Shown here: positions 6,135-13,421 of the stretch, in pieces
Layout: the number at the start of each line of letters is the position of its first letter
Position numbering within the stretch: position 1 is the first letter of the stretch
Source of the DNA: Spirochaetaceae bacterium
GTDB taxonomy: Bacteria > Spirochaetota > Spirochaetia > Treponematales > Treponemataceae
NCBI GenBank assembly: GCA_031272345.1
Contig: JAISTZ010000186.1
Coordinates: 1 to 13,421 of the forward strand
Reading direction: 5' to 3'
DNA: 13,421 nt
The notes under the pieces: model-generated
Told to the model about the DNA's origin: nothing
The model's database searches: none
Seen by the model: the letters and a program-made list of their open reading frames with translations, nothing else
Made by a program: the position numbers and the translations under genes

Positions 6135-7205
6135 ATGCAGATGACAATCCGCTGGTTCGGAAAGAACTACGACGCCGTAACCCTGGAGCAGATACGGCAG
6201 ATTCCCGGGGTTAGGGGGGTGATTACGACCCTCTACGGTACCCAGCCCGGGGAGGTCTGGAAGACCGAAGACATCAGGGCGATTAAGGCCGAGGTGGAGG
6301 CCGCGGGGCTTAAAATCCTCGGAATCGAAAGCGTGAACATCCACGACGAGATTAAAACCGGGGGGCCCCTCCGGGACAAATACATCGAGAACTACATCGC
6401 CACCCTGGAGCGCCTCGGCAAAGAGGACCTGCGCCTGATATGCTACAACTTCATGCCCGTGTTCGACTGGACCCGGACGGATCTTGCCAAGAGGCGCACC
6501 GACGGGTCCACCACCATGGCCTACGACCAAAAAATCATCGACAAAATCAACCCCGACGACATGCTGAACTCGATCACGAGCCAGTCCAACGGGTTCGTCC
6601 TTGCGGGGTGGGAGCCCGAGCGGCTCGCCCGGAACAAGGAGCTCTTCGCCATGTACAAGGACGTGGACGAGGAAAAGCTCTTTTCCAACCTGGTCTACTT
6701 CCTCAGGGCGATCATGCCGGTCTGCGGCAAGTACGGCATCAACATGGCCATCCACCCGGACGACCCGGCCTGGTCGGTCTTCGGCCTGCCCAGAATCATC
6801 TCCACCAAGGAGAAGATTCTCCGCATGATGAAGGCCGTGGACGACCCCCACAACGGGGTCACCCTGTGCACGGGCAGCCTGGGGACCAACCCCAAAAACG
6901 ACATCCCGGACATCATCCGCTCCCTCAAGGGGCGGATTCACTTCGCCCACCTGCGGAATCTGCTGCACACCGCCCCGGGCATGTTCGAGGAATCCGCCCA
7001 CCTCTCGTCGGACGGGTCCATGGACATGTTCGCCATCGTGAAGGCCCTCTACGACGGGGGCTTTGACGGGGTAATCCGGCCCGACCACGGGCGGAATATC
7101 TGGGGAGAAAAGGGAATGCCCGGGTACGGTCTCTACGACCGGGCCCTGGGGGCGGCCTATATCGAGGGCCTGTGGGAAGCGGTGGACAAGATGAGCCGCG
7201 GTTAA
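6135..7205 (+). CDS. uxuA: Mannonate dehydratase
   Basis: UxuA removes water from D-mannonate to give 2-keto-3-deoxy-D-gluconate, the entry to the Entner-Doudoroff-like branch of hexuronate catabolism. The protein is 356 residues, normal for the shorter bacterial form. AGGAGG at 6122-6127, overlapping the previous stop, places the start at ATG 6135; a GTG at 6129 is too close and ATG 6141 is further away. The fold is a TIM barrel. Expected divalent-metal ligands are visible: His207 in MAIHPDDP, Cys245 in LCTGSLG, His272 in FAHLRN and Asp317 in RPDHGR, with His318 and Arg320 beside it. The N-terminus (MTIRWFG, then PGVRGVITTLYG and GEVW) matches the family. It sits between the dehydrogenase and uxuB, 11 bases after the former, in one operon. 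Confidence 0.95.
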   Translation: MQMTIRWFGKNYDAVTLEQIRQIPGVRGVITTLYGTQPGEVWKTEDIRAIKAEVEAAGLKILGIESVNIHDEIKTGGPLRDKYIENYIATLERLGKEDLRLICYNFMPVFDWTRTDLAKRRTDGSTTMAYDQKIIDKINPDDMLNSITSQSNGFVLAGWEPERLARNKELFAMYKDVDEEKLFSNLVYFLRAIMPVCGKYGINMAIHPDDPAWSVFGLPRIISTKEKILRMMKAVDDPHNGVTLCTGSLGTNPKNDIPDIIRSLKGRIHFAHLRNLLHTAPGMFEESAHLSSDGSMDMFAIVKALYDGGFDGVIRPDHGRNIWGEKGMPGYGLYDRALGAAYIEGLWEAVDKMSRG

Positions 7206-7217
7206 AAGGAGGGCCGT

Positions 7218-8816
7218 ATGAAACTGAATGACCAGGGACTAAAGAATAAGGGCGAATGGGAGAAGGCGGGGTTTACCCTGCCCAAATTCGACCGGGCCGC
7301 CATGATCGCGGCAACGGAAAAAGCGCCGGGGTGGGTGCACTTCGGGGCCGGGAACATTTTCCGGGCCTTTCCCGCGGCCCTCCAGCAGCGGCTTTTGGAG
7401 GGGGGGCTCGAAAAAACCGGAATCATCGTGGCGGAGGGTTATGACGGCGAAATCATCGACAAAGCTTACACCCCCTACGATTGTCTGAGTCTCCTCGTCA
7501 CCTTAAAGGCCGACGGCAACATCGAGAAAACCGTGATCGCCAGCGTGGCAAAGGCCCTGCGCCTGGACATGGCGCCGGACATGCTCTACCTCAAAAGGGT
7601 CTTCACATCCCCGTCCCTCAGGATGGTGAGCTTCACCATCACCGAGAAGGGCTACAGCCTTGTCGACCGGGACGGAAAGACCGACCCCGGCGTGGCGAAG
7701 GACTTTGCCGCCGGGCCGGAAAAGGCGGAAAGCTACATGGGCCGGGTGGCGGCCCTCTGCTACGGGCGCTACAAGGCCGGGTCCCTCCCCTTCGCCATGG
7801 TCAGCATGGACAACTGCTCCCACAACGGGGACAAGCTCTTTGCCGCGGTGGACGCCTTCGCCCAGGCCTGGGTCAAGGGGGGCCTCGCGGACAGGGGCTT
7901 CCTGGATTACGTGCGGAACCCCAAAAGGGTCTCCTTCCCCTGGAGCATGATCGACAAGATCACCCCCAGGCCCGACGACAGCGTGAGGGCCTCCCTCAAC
8001 AAAGCGGGCTTTTCTGACACCGAGGGCACGGTCACCGCAAAGAGCACCTACGTTGCGCCCTTCGTGAACGCCGAGGAGACCCAATACCTTGTCATCGAGG
8101 ACCTCTTCCCCGCGGGGAGGCCGGCCCTGGAAAAAACCGGCGTCCTCTTTACGGACAGGGCCACCGTGGACCAGGTGGAAAAGATGAAGGTCTGCACCTG
8201 CCTGAACCCCCTCCACACGGCCCTTGCGGTCTTCGGCTGCCTCCTGGGGTTCACGAAGATCTGCGACGAAATGCAGGACGAGGACCTGGTCAAGCTGGTA
8301 CGGGTGATCGGCTACACCGAGGGGCTCCCCGTGGTGGTGAACCCCGGCATTATCTCTCCCCAGGAATTCATCGACACGGTGGTGAACGTGCGGTTCCCCA
8401 ACCCCTTCATGCCCGACACGCCCCAGCGCATCGCCTGCGACTGTTCCCAGAAGATACCCATACGCTTCGGCGAGACCATAAAAGCTTACGCGGCAAAGAA
8501 AAGCGCCGCAAACCTCACGTTCATCCCCCTCGTTCTCGCCGCCTGGCTCCGCTACCTCCTCGGAGTCGACGACGAGGGCAGGACCTTCTCCGTGAGCCCG
8601 GACCCGCTCTACGAGTCCCTGGCCCGGAAGCTCACGGGCATACAACTGGGGGGCCCCGTGCCTGAGGGCGCGCTCCATCCGATCCTGTCTGACCAAACCC
8701 TCTTCGCGTCCGATTTATACGCCGTGGGCCTTGGGGACAAGGTGGAAGCTTACTTTAAGGAGCTGATCGCCGGGCCCGGGGCGGTTCGGAGGACCCTGCG
8801 GAAGACCCTGGGCTAA
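7218..8816 (+). CDS. uxuB: Mannitol dehydrogenase-family oxidoreductase, probable fructuronate reductase
   Basis: This member of the polyol-specific long-chain dehydrogenase family probably interconverts D-fructuronate and D-mannonate with NADH, supplying the substrate of UxuA. The start is set by AAGGAGGG (7207-7213) four bases before ATG 7218. The 532-residue product is longer than E. coli UxuB (about 486) but fits the longer form found with uxuA in anaerobes. The N-terminal Rossmann motif is HFGAGNIFRAF with Gly43-Ala44-Gly45-Asn46. The C-terminal catalytic segment runs K322-M-K324-V-C-T-C-L-N330-P-L-H333, so the Asn-x2-His pair is exact while the nearest Lys is six residues before Asn instead of five as in mannitol dehydrogenase. 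It is the last gene of the plus-strand operon, 12 bases after uxuA. Tagaturonate or mannitol activity cannot be excluded. Confidence 0.85.
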   Translation: MKLNDQGLKNKGEWEKAGFTLPKFDRAAMIAATEKAPGWVHFGAGNIFRAFPAALQQRLLEGGLEKTGIIVAEGYDGEIIDKAYTPYDCLSLLVTLKADGNIEKTVIASVAKALRLDMAPDMLYLKRVFTSPSLRMVSFTITEKGYSLVDRDGKTDPGVAKDFAAGPEKAESYMGRVAALCYGRYKAGSLPFAMVSMDNCSHNGDKLFAAVDAFAQAWVKGGLADRGFLDYVRNPKRVSFPWSMIDKITPRPDDSVRASLNKAGFSDTEGTVTAKSTYVAPFVNAEETQYLVIEDLFPAGRPALEKTGVLFTDRATVDQVEKMKVCTCLNPLHTALAVFGCLLGFTKICDEMQDEDLVKLVRVIGYTEGLPVVVNPGIISPQEFIDTVVNVRFPNPFMPDTPQRIACDCSQKIPIRFGETIKAYAAKKSAANLTFIPLVLAAWLRYLLGVDDEGRTFSVSPDPLYESLARKLTGIQLGGPVPEGALHPILSDQTLFASDLYAVGLGDKVEAYFKELIAGPGAVRRTLRKTLG

Positions 8817-8849
8817 TGCCCCTGGCCGCGGTCCCGGGCAGGCGAGGCG

Positions 8850-11336
8850 TCACGCCTCCGGGGTCCAGGACACGGTGCGGAGGATGTCCCCGAAGACCCC
8901 CGCCGCGGTGACCTGCGCGCCGGCCCCGTAGCCCCGCACACACAGGGGGATGGGGCTGTATCTGGCGGTGGTGAACACGAAGGCGTTCTCCCCGCCCCTG
9001 ACCGCGTAGAGGGGGTGGGTCTTGTCAACCTCGAACATACCCACGGAACAGGCCCCGTTTTCTATGACCGCGCCCATGCGGAGGGCCTTTTCTTCCGCTT
9101 TAAGGCGGCTGATGTATGCGGCGAAATAGTCGTCCGCCCCCGGAAGGTTTGCCAGGAATTCCTCGGTTGTGCCTGAGTCGTCGAATCCGGGGGGGAGGGC
9201 CTTGCTCACCTTTACGTCCTCCAGTTCCAGGGAGAATCCCGCTTCCCTGGCGATTATCAGGGCCTTGCGGGCCACGTCCAGGCCGGAGAGGTCGTCCCTG
9301 GGGTCGGGCTCGGTGAACCGCTTCTCCCTGGCCTCGAGAACCGCCCGGCTGAAGGGGACGCCTTCGTCGAGCCTGCCGAAGATGTAGGAAAGGGAGCCGC
9401 TCATAACCCCGGAAAAGGCCGTAAGGGTGTCCCCGCTTTTGAAGAGATTTTGCAGGGTGTCGATCACCGGGAGGCCCGCGCCCACGTTGGTTTCGTAGAG
9501 GAACCGGCGGCGCTGTTTGTTCGCCATGAGCCGGAGGCGCTTGTAGTAGTCCATGGACATGGAATTGGCCCGCTTGTTCGGCGTGGCGATGTGGAGCCCC
9601 GCGGCCAGCACGTCCAGGTAGCGGGCGGGGAGGTCCTTGGAGGCGGTGCAGTCCACGAACACGGGATTCAGGGGCTTGGCGCGCTCCACAAAGGCCAGGA
9701 CGCTTTCGAGGGACGAAGGCTCGGCGGATGCCTCCAGGTCCTTCCGCCAGGAGGACAGGCTGAGCCCCTCCCCTGTCTTGCTGAGGAGCATCTTTTTGGA
9801 CCGGCAGATCCCCATGACGCGGACGTCTATCCGCTGGTGCCGCAGGTCCGACTGCTGGCCGTAGATCTGGTCCAGGAGGCAGCCCCCGATGGACCCGGCC
9901 CCGAAGACGAACACCTCGATCGTCTGGGCCGTGTTGAAGAGGAACCGGTGGCACACCCGCACGGCGGTGTCGCCCTTTTCGCCCTGAATCACCGCGCTGA
10001 TGGACCGCTCGGACGAGCCCTGGGCGATGGCGAGCACGTTGACCCCCCCGAAGGCCAGGGCGTTGAAGAAGGTGGCGGCGATTCCCTTGGCCTGCCTCAT
10101 GCCGTCCCCGATGATGGAGACGACGGCGCAGTCCTCTATCACTTCGATCGGGTTTATCAGGTTCTCCCGAATCTCAAGCTCGAATTCCGCCTCCAGGATG
10201 GAGCGCACCTCCCTGGCCTCCCTGCGCTTGACGCAGAAGGAAATCGTGTACTCGGAGCTGGACTGGGTGATGAGGAGGAGGGAAATGCCCCCCCTGGAGA
10301 CCGACGCGAAGACCCTGGCGGCGGTGCCCGTGCGGCCCTTCATGCCCGCCCCGGACACGCTCACCATGGCCGTGTCCTTGAGGCAGGAGATTCCCCGGAC
10401 CGCCTGGGCCTCCCCGGCTGAGCGGGAGGAGCGGATTTTCTCCAGGGAGGTGATTCGGGTGCCCCGGGCCTGGGGGTTGAAGGTGTTCAAACTCCAGGCC
10501 TCGATTCCCCGGGTGGAAAGGGGGGCCAGAGTCTTGGGGTGGAGCACCTTTGAGCCGAAGAACGAGAGCTCCATGGCCTCTTCGTAGCTCACGTCCTCCA
10601 CCAGGAAGGCGTCCCTTACGATGCGGGGGTCCGCGGTGAAGATGCCGTCCACGTCGGTCCAGAATTCGACCCGGGAGGCGTTGAGCCCGTAGGCGATTAT
10701 GGCCGCGGAAAAGTCCGAGCCGTTCCTGCCCAGGAGCCCCACCCCGGTGTCCCGCCAGTTGCAGATGAACCCCGGAAAGAGCAGAATCCGCGCCCCCCCC
10801 TCCCGGTAGGGCGTGAGGGCCGCCTCGGAGCGCCCGTAGTCCGGGTCCCCCTCGTCGCACCTGCCCGTGGTGAAGATGCAGGTGCGGGAATCAACCAGGG
10901 CAACGTCCTTGCCCATGCGCCGGAGGAGGGCCTCCAGAATCGCCACGGAAAGGAGCTCCCCCATGCCCATGATTCTGGCGTGGACCCTGGGGGGGCACTC
11001 GCCGAAGGCGGCGACGGCGGAGAGGAGCTTCGTGTATTCGTCAAAAATGGGGACGAGCGCCTCCCGCACCTCCTGGGCGTCGAAGGCCGGGCAGAGGCCG
11101 GCAAGGCCCGAGAGGATGTCCTCCTGGGTTTGACGGAGGGACGAGACGAAGGGCAGCCAGTCCTCCCCCCGCACACAGCTCTCGATGCTCGTAAGGAGCC
11201 TGTCGGACACCCCGGCGGCGGCGGACACCACGACGCTCACCCGGTCTTCCCTTGCCCGGGAAGCCATGATGGTTGCGGAGTCGGAAATCCGGGCGGCGTC
11301 GGCCATGGAGGTTCCGCCGAACTTGAGGGTTATCAT
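8850..11336 (-). CDS. thrA: Bifunctional aspartokinase / homoserine dehydrogenase I
   Basis: This fused enzyme phosphorylates L-aspartate and reduces aspartate semialdehyde to homoserine, the first and third steps toward threonine and methionine. The 828 residues compare with about 820 in E. coli ThrA. Aspartokinase comes first (KFGGTS at 5-10, then GRNGSDFSA and FWTDVDGIFTADPR), followed by tandem ACT domains carrying QSSSEYTISF and GSSERSIS, segments linked to threonine feedback. Homoserine dehydrogenase follows, with GAGSIGG at 479-485, NKRAN, ETNVGAGLPVI, and DLSGLDVARK with the catalytic Asp and Lys. All key motifs are intact, so it should be active and threonine-sensitive. The ATG at 11336 lies two bases after the stop of the outer-membrane protein gene and no Shine-Dalgarno is seen, suggesting coupled re-initiation. 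It converges on uxuB with a 33-base gap. No thrB or thrC follows. Confidence 0.96.
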   Translation of the reverse strand: MITLKFGGTSMADAARISDSATIMASRAREDRVSVVVSAAAGVSDRLLTSIESCVRGEDWLPFVSSLRQTQEDILSGLAGLCPAFDAQEVREALVPIFDEYTKLLSAVAAFGECPPRVHARIMGMGELLSVAILEALLRRMGKDVALVDSRTCIFTTGRCDEGDPDYGRSEAALTPYREGGARILLFPGFICNWRDTGVGLLGRNGSDFSAAIIAYGLNASRVEFWTDVDGIFTADPRIVRDAFLVEDVSYEEAMELSFFGSKVLHPKTLAPLSTRGIEAWSLNTFNPQARGTRITSLEKIRSSRSAGEAQAVRGISCLKDTAMVSVSGAGMKGRTGTAARVFASVSRGGISLLLITQSSSEYTISFCVKRREAREVRSILEAEFELEIRENLINPIEVIEDCAVVSIIGDGMRQAKGIAATFFNALAFGGVNVLAIAQGSSERSISAVIQGEKGDTAVRVCHRFLFNTAQTIEVFVFGAGSIGGCLLDQIYGQQSDLRHQRIDVRVMGICRSKKMLLSKTGEGLSLSSWRKDLEASAEPSSLESVLAFVERAKPLNPVFVDCTASKDLPARYLDVLAAGLHIATPNKRANSMSMDYYKRLRLMANKQRRRFLYETNVGAGLPVIDTLQNLFKSGDTLTAFSGVMSGSLSYIFGRLDEGVPFSRAVLEAREKRFTEPDPRDDLSGLDVARKALIIAREAGFSLELEDVKVSKALPPGFDDSGTTEEFLANLPGADDYFAAYISRLKAEEKALRMGAVIENGACSVGMFEVDKTHPLYAVRGGENAFVFTTARYSPIPLCVRGYGAGAQVTAAGVFGDILRTVSWTPEA

Positions 11337-11338
11337 GG

Positions 11339-12814
11339 TTAGAACGTGTAGGTTAAGCTCGCCTTGAGGAAGCCGTTAGCCCTGTACTGGCCCAGCTCGC
11401 CAGCGGGATCTCCCGCAAAGGCCCCGCCGGTGAGTTCCGCCGAGAGGTCCCCCCTGGTCCAGACGACGCCGGGCATGATCAGGGCGTCCATGTCCTCCAG
11501 GTTCCAGACCGTGGTGAGCTTGACCTCCAGCTCGTCCTTGAAGAATTTTTTGGACACCAGGGCGGTGATTCTGGTGGTGGAGGCGTTGGTTCCGGCCTCC
11601 GTGTCCAGGGCGCGGTTCTGGTTCACCTTGTTATCGAAGAGGCGGATCGTCTCGTTGCACTGGAAGTTCAGGTTGATCCCCCCGATGATGTCCCGGTCGA
11701 ACCCGAAGGACCAGCCCAGGAAGGGGTTGTACACGGAGCCGTCCGTGCCGTCCATGTCCGAGGTGAGGACCGCGGCGAATTCCGCCCGGAGATTAAACCC
11801 GGCGATCACCTGGGCCCAGTCCACGCCGATCTGGTGGAAGGGGTTGTAGTCGACGACGGGGGTGATGAGGGACACGTTTGGTGTTGGAGTAGGCTGTTGT
11901 GTAGCCAGTTTAGTGAGCAAATCGGTCACAAAGGCGTCGACCCCCTTTAAGCTGACCGCGGGTTTGGTGAGGCGGCCGTAGTAGTATTGGACCCCGATGT
12001 CCGCCGGGCCCGCCGTGGTGGTGAACCGGAGGCCCCCCTGGGCATAGTCGAGGGTGCTGTAACTGGAGGGGGGGGTCGTGTTGAAGGCGGCCATGGAGGA
12101 AAAACCCATGCTCTCGAGGTCGGGAATTTGCGCCAACGCCGTCGGATTCGTCGCAAAGGGCGCTATAATTGCCGCGATAACGCCATCTTTTATCTGCCCC
12201 GGAAGGTCGCTCATCTGTTTGGGCTTCCACCGGCCCGTTGAGTCGTACCGGAGGGCCTCGAACCAGGGCACGAACACGGCTTCCACCTTGGTGAAGTCCC
12301 CCAGGCTGACGGTTGTGCGCACCAGGGGCCGGGCTATCTTCCTGTCCATGACGTCCGTGACGGTGAGGTCCGAGTTGTCCAGGGGATTCACCACGTCCAG
12401 GGGGCCCTCGCTGTCGGCCTTGCCCCAGGTGATCTTCCGCAGACCCCCCTCCACGGACACGGGCCCGAAGAATCCCCTCACGTAGGCCTCGTCCAGGGTG
12501 ACCGGGGAGGAACCGTCGAACACCGGGGCGATGTTCAGGCGTATCAGGGCCTCCGCGCTGGAGACCGACGCGCCGAATTCCAGAGTCCCGGAGAACAGGT
12601 CCCCGAGCTCCGCGTCCGCGGCGGAATCATACAAACCGGGAAACACGGTGATCCCCGCGGAGGCTTCCCCGGAAAGGGTGAGGCCCCCGAAGGAGGAGCC
12701 GGTTCCGCCGGAGGAGCCGGAGGAATCACCAAAGTCCCCAAAGCCGAAATCGTCCTGGGAAAAGACGCCCCAGCCGAGGGAGCACAGGGCGCACAGAAGG
12801 ATTGCTTTTTTCAT
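11339..12814 (-). CDS. Outer-membrane beta-barrel protein, DUF1302-like
   Basis: This is a secreted outer-membrane protein of 491 residues, most likely a beta-barrel. Residues 1-19 are a signal peptide (MKKAILLCALCSLGWGVFS, cleavage before Gln20). Residues 21-45 are a low-complexity linker of Asp, Phe, Gly and Ser. Alternating polar and aromatic strands follow, and the protein ends SLTYTF, a C-terminal aromatic signature read by the barrel-assembly machinery. The segments DEAYVRGFFGP (108-118) and WGKADSEGPLDVVNP (130-144) resemble the DUF1302 family, whose members often sit beside LolA-like proteins and RND/MMPL exporters. The start at 12814 has AGAGGTG just upstream on the minus strand. It follows the LolA-like gene after 22 bases and precedes thrA after two, implying one transcript. 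Family placement is from memory of motifs; the substrate is unknown. Confidence 0.75.
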   Translation of the reverse strand: MKKAILLCALCSLGWGVFSQDDFGFGDFGDSSGSSGGTGSSFGGLTLSGEASAGITVFPGLYDSAADAELGDLFSGTLEFGASVSSAEALIRLNIAPVFDGSSPVTLDEAYVRGFFGPVSVEGGLRKITWGKADSEGPLDVVNPLDNSDLTVTDVMDRKIARPLVRTTVSLGDFTKVEAVFVPWFEALRYDSTGRWKPKQMSDLPGQIKDGVIAAIIAPFATNPTALAQIPDLESMGFSSMAAFNTTPPSSYSTLDYAQGGLRFTTTAGPADIGVQYYYGRLTKPAVSLKGVDAFVTDLLTKLATQQPTPTPNVSLITPVVDYNPFHQIGVDWAQVIAGFNLRAEFAAVLTSDMDGTDGSVYNPFLGWSFGFDRDIIGGINLNFQCNETIRLFDNKVNQNRALDTEAGTNASTTRITALVSKKFFKDELEVKLTTVWNLEDMDALIMPGVVWTRGDLSAELTGGAFAGDPAGELGQYRANGFLKASLTYTF

Positions 12815-12836
12815 ATGTCACCTCTCAAAAAAACGG

Positions 12837-13421
12837 TCAGGGCCTGCCTGTTTCCAGAAATTTTATCGTGAAAATGCCGTCCGACAGCTTTGCGTCGTAC
12901 TGGAGTTTTTCCACATATATCGTGGTGAAGGTGCCCGCCGCCACGGTGGTCATCTTGGTCTGCATGGGGGTGAGCCGGCCCTGGGTGTCCCGGATGTCCG
13001 AGGATTCCATCACCTTGGCAAGGTCGCCCTTCTTGTTGTAGAGCTCGATCTTGAGGGTCACCTTGTTCCCCTTGTCTATCCAGGAGACCATCCGGCTGTA
13101 CTGGTAGGATGCGTCCCTGGGGCGGGACTCGATCACGTAGCAGGGGCTTCCGGAGAGGGCCTCTTCCCGGAGGAGGGTGTGGGTGTCCTCGCCGGCGTCC
13201 CTGTCCGCGGAGGCGATGTCGTCGTAGGACATGTCAGTCCCCATGAAGCTGCCCGAGCCCTCGGAGCCGGAGATGCGGCGGGTCTTGCCCAGCTCCGGCA
13301 GGAAGATCCACTGGTCCGTGCCCCCGGAGGCGTTGTCCATGGTGAGGAACCGGGTGCCCGCCACGGATTTGGGCTCCTGGAATATGATCATGGTGCGCGC
13401 CCCGTTGGGGCCGTCCTTGGA
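12837..13421 (-). CDS. Outer-membrane lipoprotein-sorting protein, LolA-like (5' part outside window)
   Basis: The frame is open to the right edge, so the N-terminus lies beyond 13421. The Met at 13391 is internal because reading continues upstream (SKDGPNGARTMIIFQEPK). The visible 194 residues are the C-terminal three quarters of a protein family usually about 250 long. Features typical of the LolA-like outer-membrane lipoprotein-sorting family are FQEPKSVAGTRFLTM, DQWIFLPELGKTRRISGSEGSGSF (residues DQWIFLPE and RRI), GTDMSYDD, and a C-terminal stretch of beta strands ending FTIKFLETGRP. Members bind hydrophobic or lipid-like groups in an open half-barrel in the periplasm. It directly precedes the beta-barrel gene, so the two probably act in one export or envelope-building system. 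An RND/MMPL-type transporter gene just outside the window would be a typical neighbour. Confidence 0.8.
   Translation of the reverse strand, partial: SKDGPNGARTMIIFQEPKSVAGTRFLTMDNASGGTDQWIFLPELGKTRRISGSEGSGSFMGTDMSYDDIASADRDAGEDTHTLLREEALSGSPCYVIESRPRDASYQYSRMVSWIDKGNKVTLKIELYNKKGDLAKVMESSDIRDTQGRLTPMQTKMTTVAAGTFTTIYVEKLQYDAKLSDGIFTIKFLETGRP

Noticed and set aside
6066..7088. Minus-strand open frame of 340 codons opposite uxuA
   Set aside because: Same GC-driven shadow; uxuA on the plus strand has all metal ligands.
7503..8696. Minus-strand open frame of 397 codons opposite uxuB
   Set aside because: Antisense to an intact oxidoreductase gene, with composition typical of shadow frames.
8844..8858. 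Short palindrome at the uxuB-thrA junction as an operator or terminator
   Set aside because: Seven-base arms around one central base, mostly within the thrA coding end, without a T-run; chance in GC-rich sequence is likely.
9450..10421. Plus-strand open frame of 323 codons inside thrA
   Set aside because: thrA motifs run unbroken through this stretch on the minus strand; the plus frame has shadow-type composition and no ribosome site that I noticed.

Overview
The window reads as a bacterial chromosome segment, most likely from a spirochaete of the Treponema group. This rests on the style of the secreted proteins (a substrate-binding protein whose mature part opens with Gly-Gly-Gly-Lys-Glu-Glu) and on an outer-membrane beta-barrel gene paired with a LolA-like gene, so a diderm is certain but the phylum is an inference. 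GC content is high except in the promoter region near 575-665. High GC produces many long antisense open frames, which I treat as artefacts.

Layout. Positions 1-575 hold no conserved gene I can name. There is a short coiled-coil ORF on the minus strand (194-481) with its own sigma70-like promoter, enclosed by two imperfect 33-bp inverted repeats (138-170 and 542-574). Positions 575-726 form an A/T-rich promoter region with a strong -35/-10 pair and a perfect 14-bp GntR-like palindrome between the two boxes.

Positions 727-8816 are an eight-gene plus-strand operon. It encodes a three-part TRAP transporter (dctP, dctQ, dctM), an oxaloacetate-decarboxylase-type beta subunit (OadB family), a 52-residue single-span membrane protein missed by ordinary length cut-offs, a zinc-dependent dehydrogenase resembling L-galactonate/L-gulonate 5-dehydrogenase, mannonate dehydratase (UxuA), and a long-chain mannitol-dehydrogenase-family enzyme (UxuB-like). 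Read as a pathway, the transporter imports a sugar acid such as L-gulonate, the dehydrogenase oxidises it to D-fructuronate, UxuB reduces this to D-mannonate, and UxuA dehydrates that to 2-keto-3-deoxygluconate. A hairpin between dctP and dctQ probably keeps the binding protein more abundant than the membrane subunits. The odd members are OadB and its small partner: all the known Na+-pump residues are present, but no carboxyltransferase or biotin subunit is encoded here.

Positions 8850-13421 form a convergent minus-strand cluster. In transcription order it holds a LolA-like outer-membrane lipoprotein-sorting protein (cut by the window edge), a beta-barrel outer-membrane protein, and a fused aspartokinase-homoserine dehydrogenase (ThrA). 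ThrA starts two bases after the barrel gene's stop and has no visible ribosome-binding site. No tRNA, rRNA, CRISPR array, transposase or phage gene is visible.
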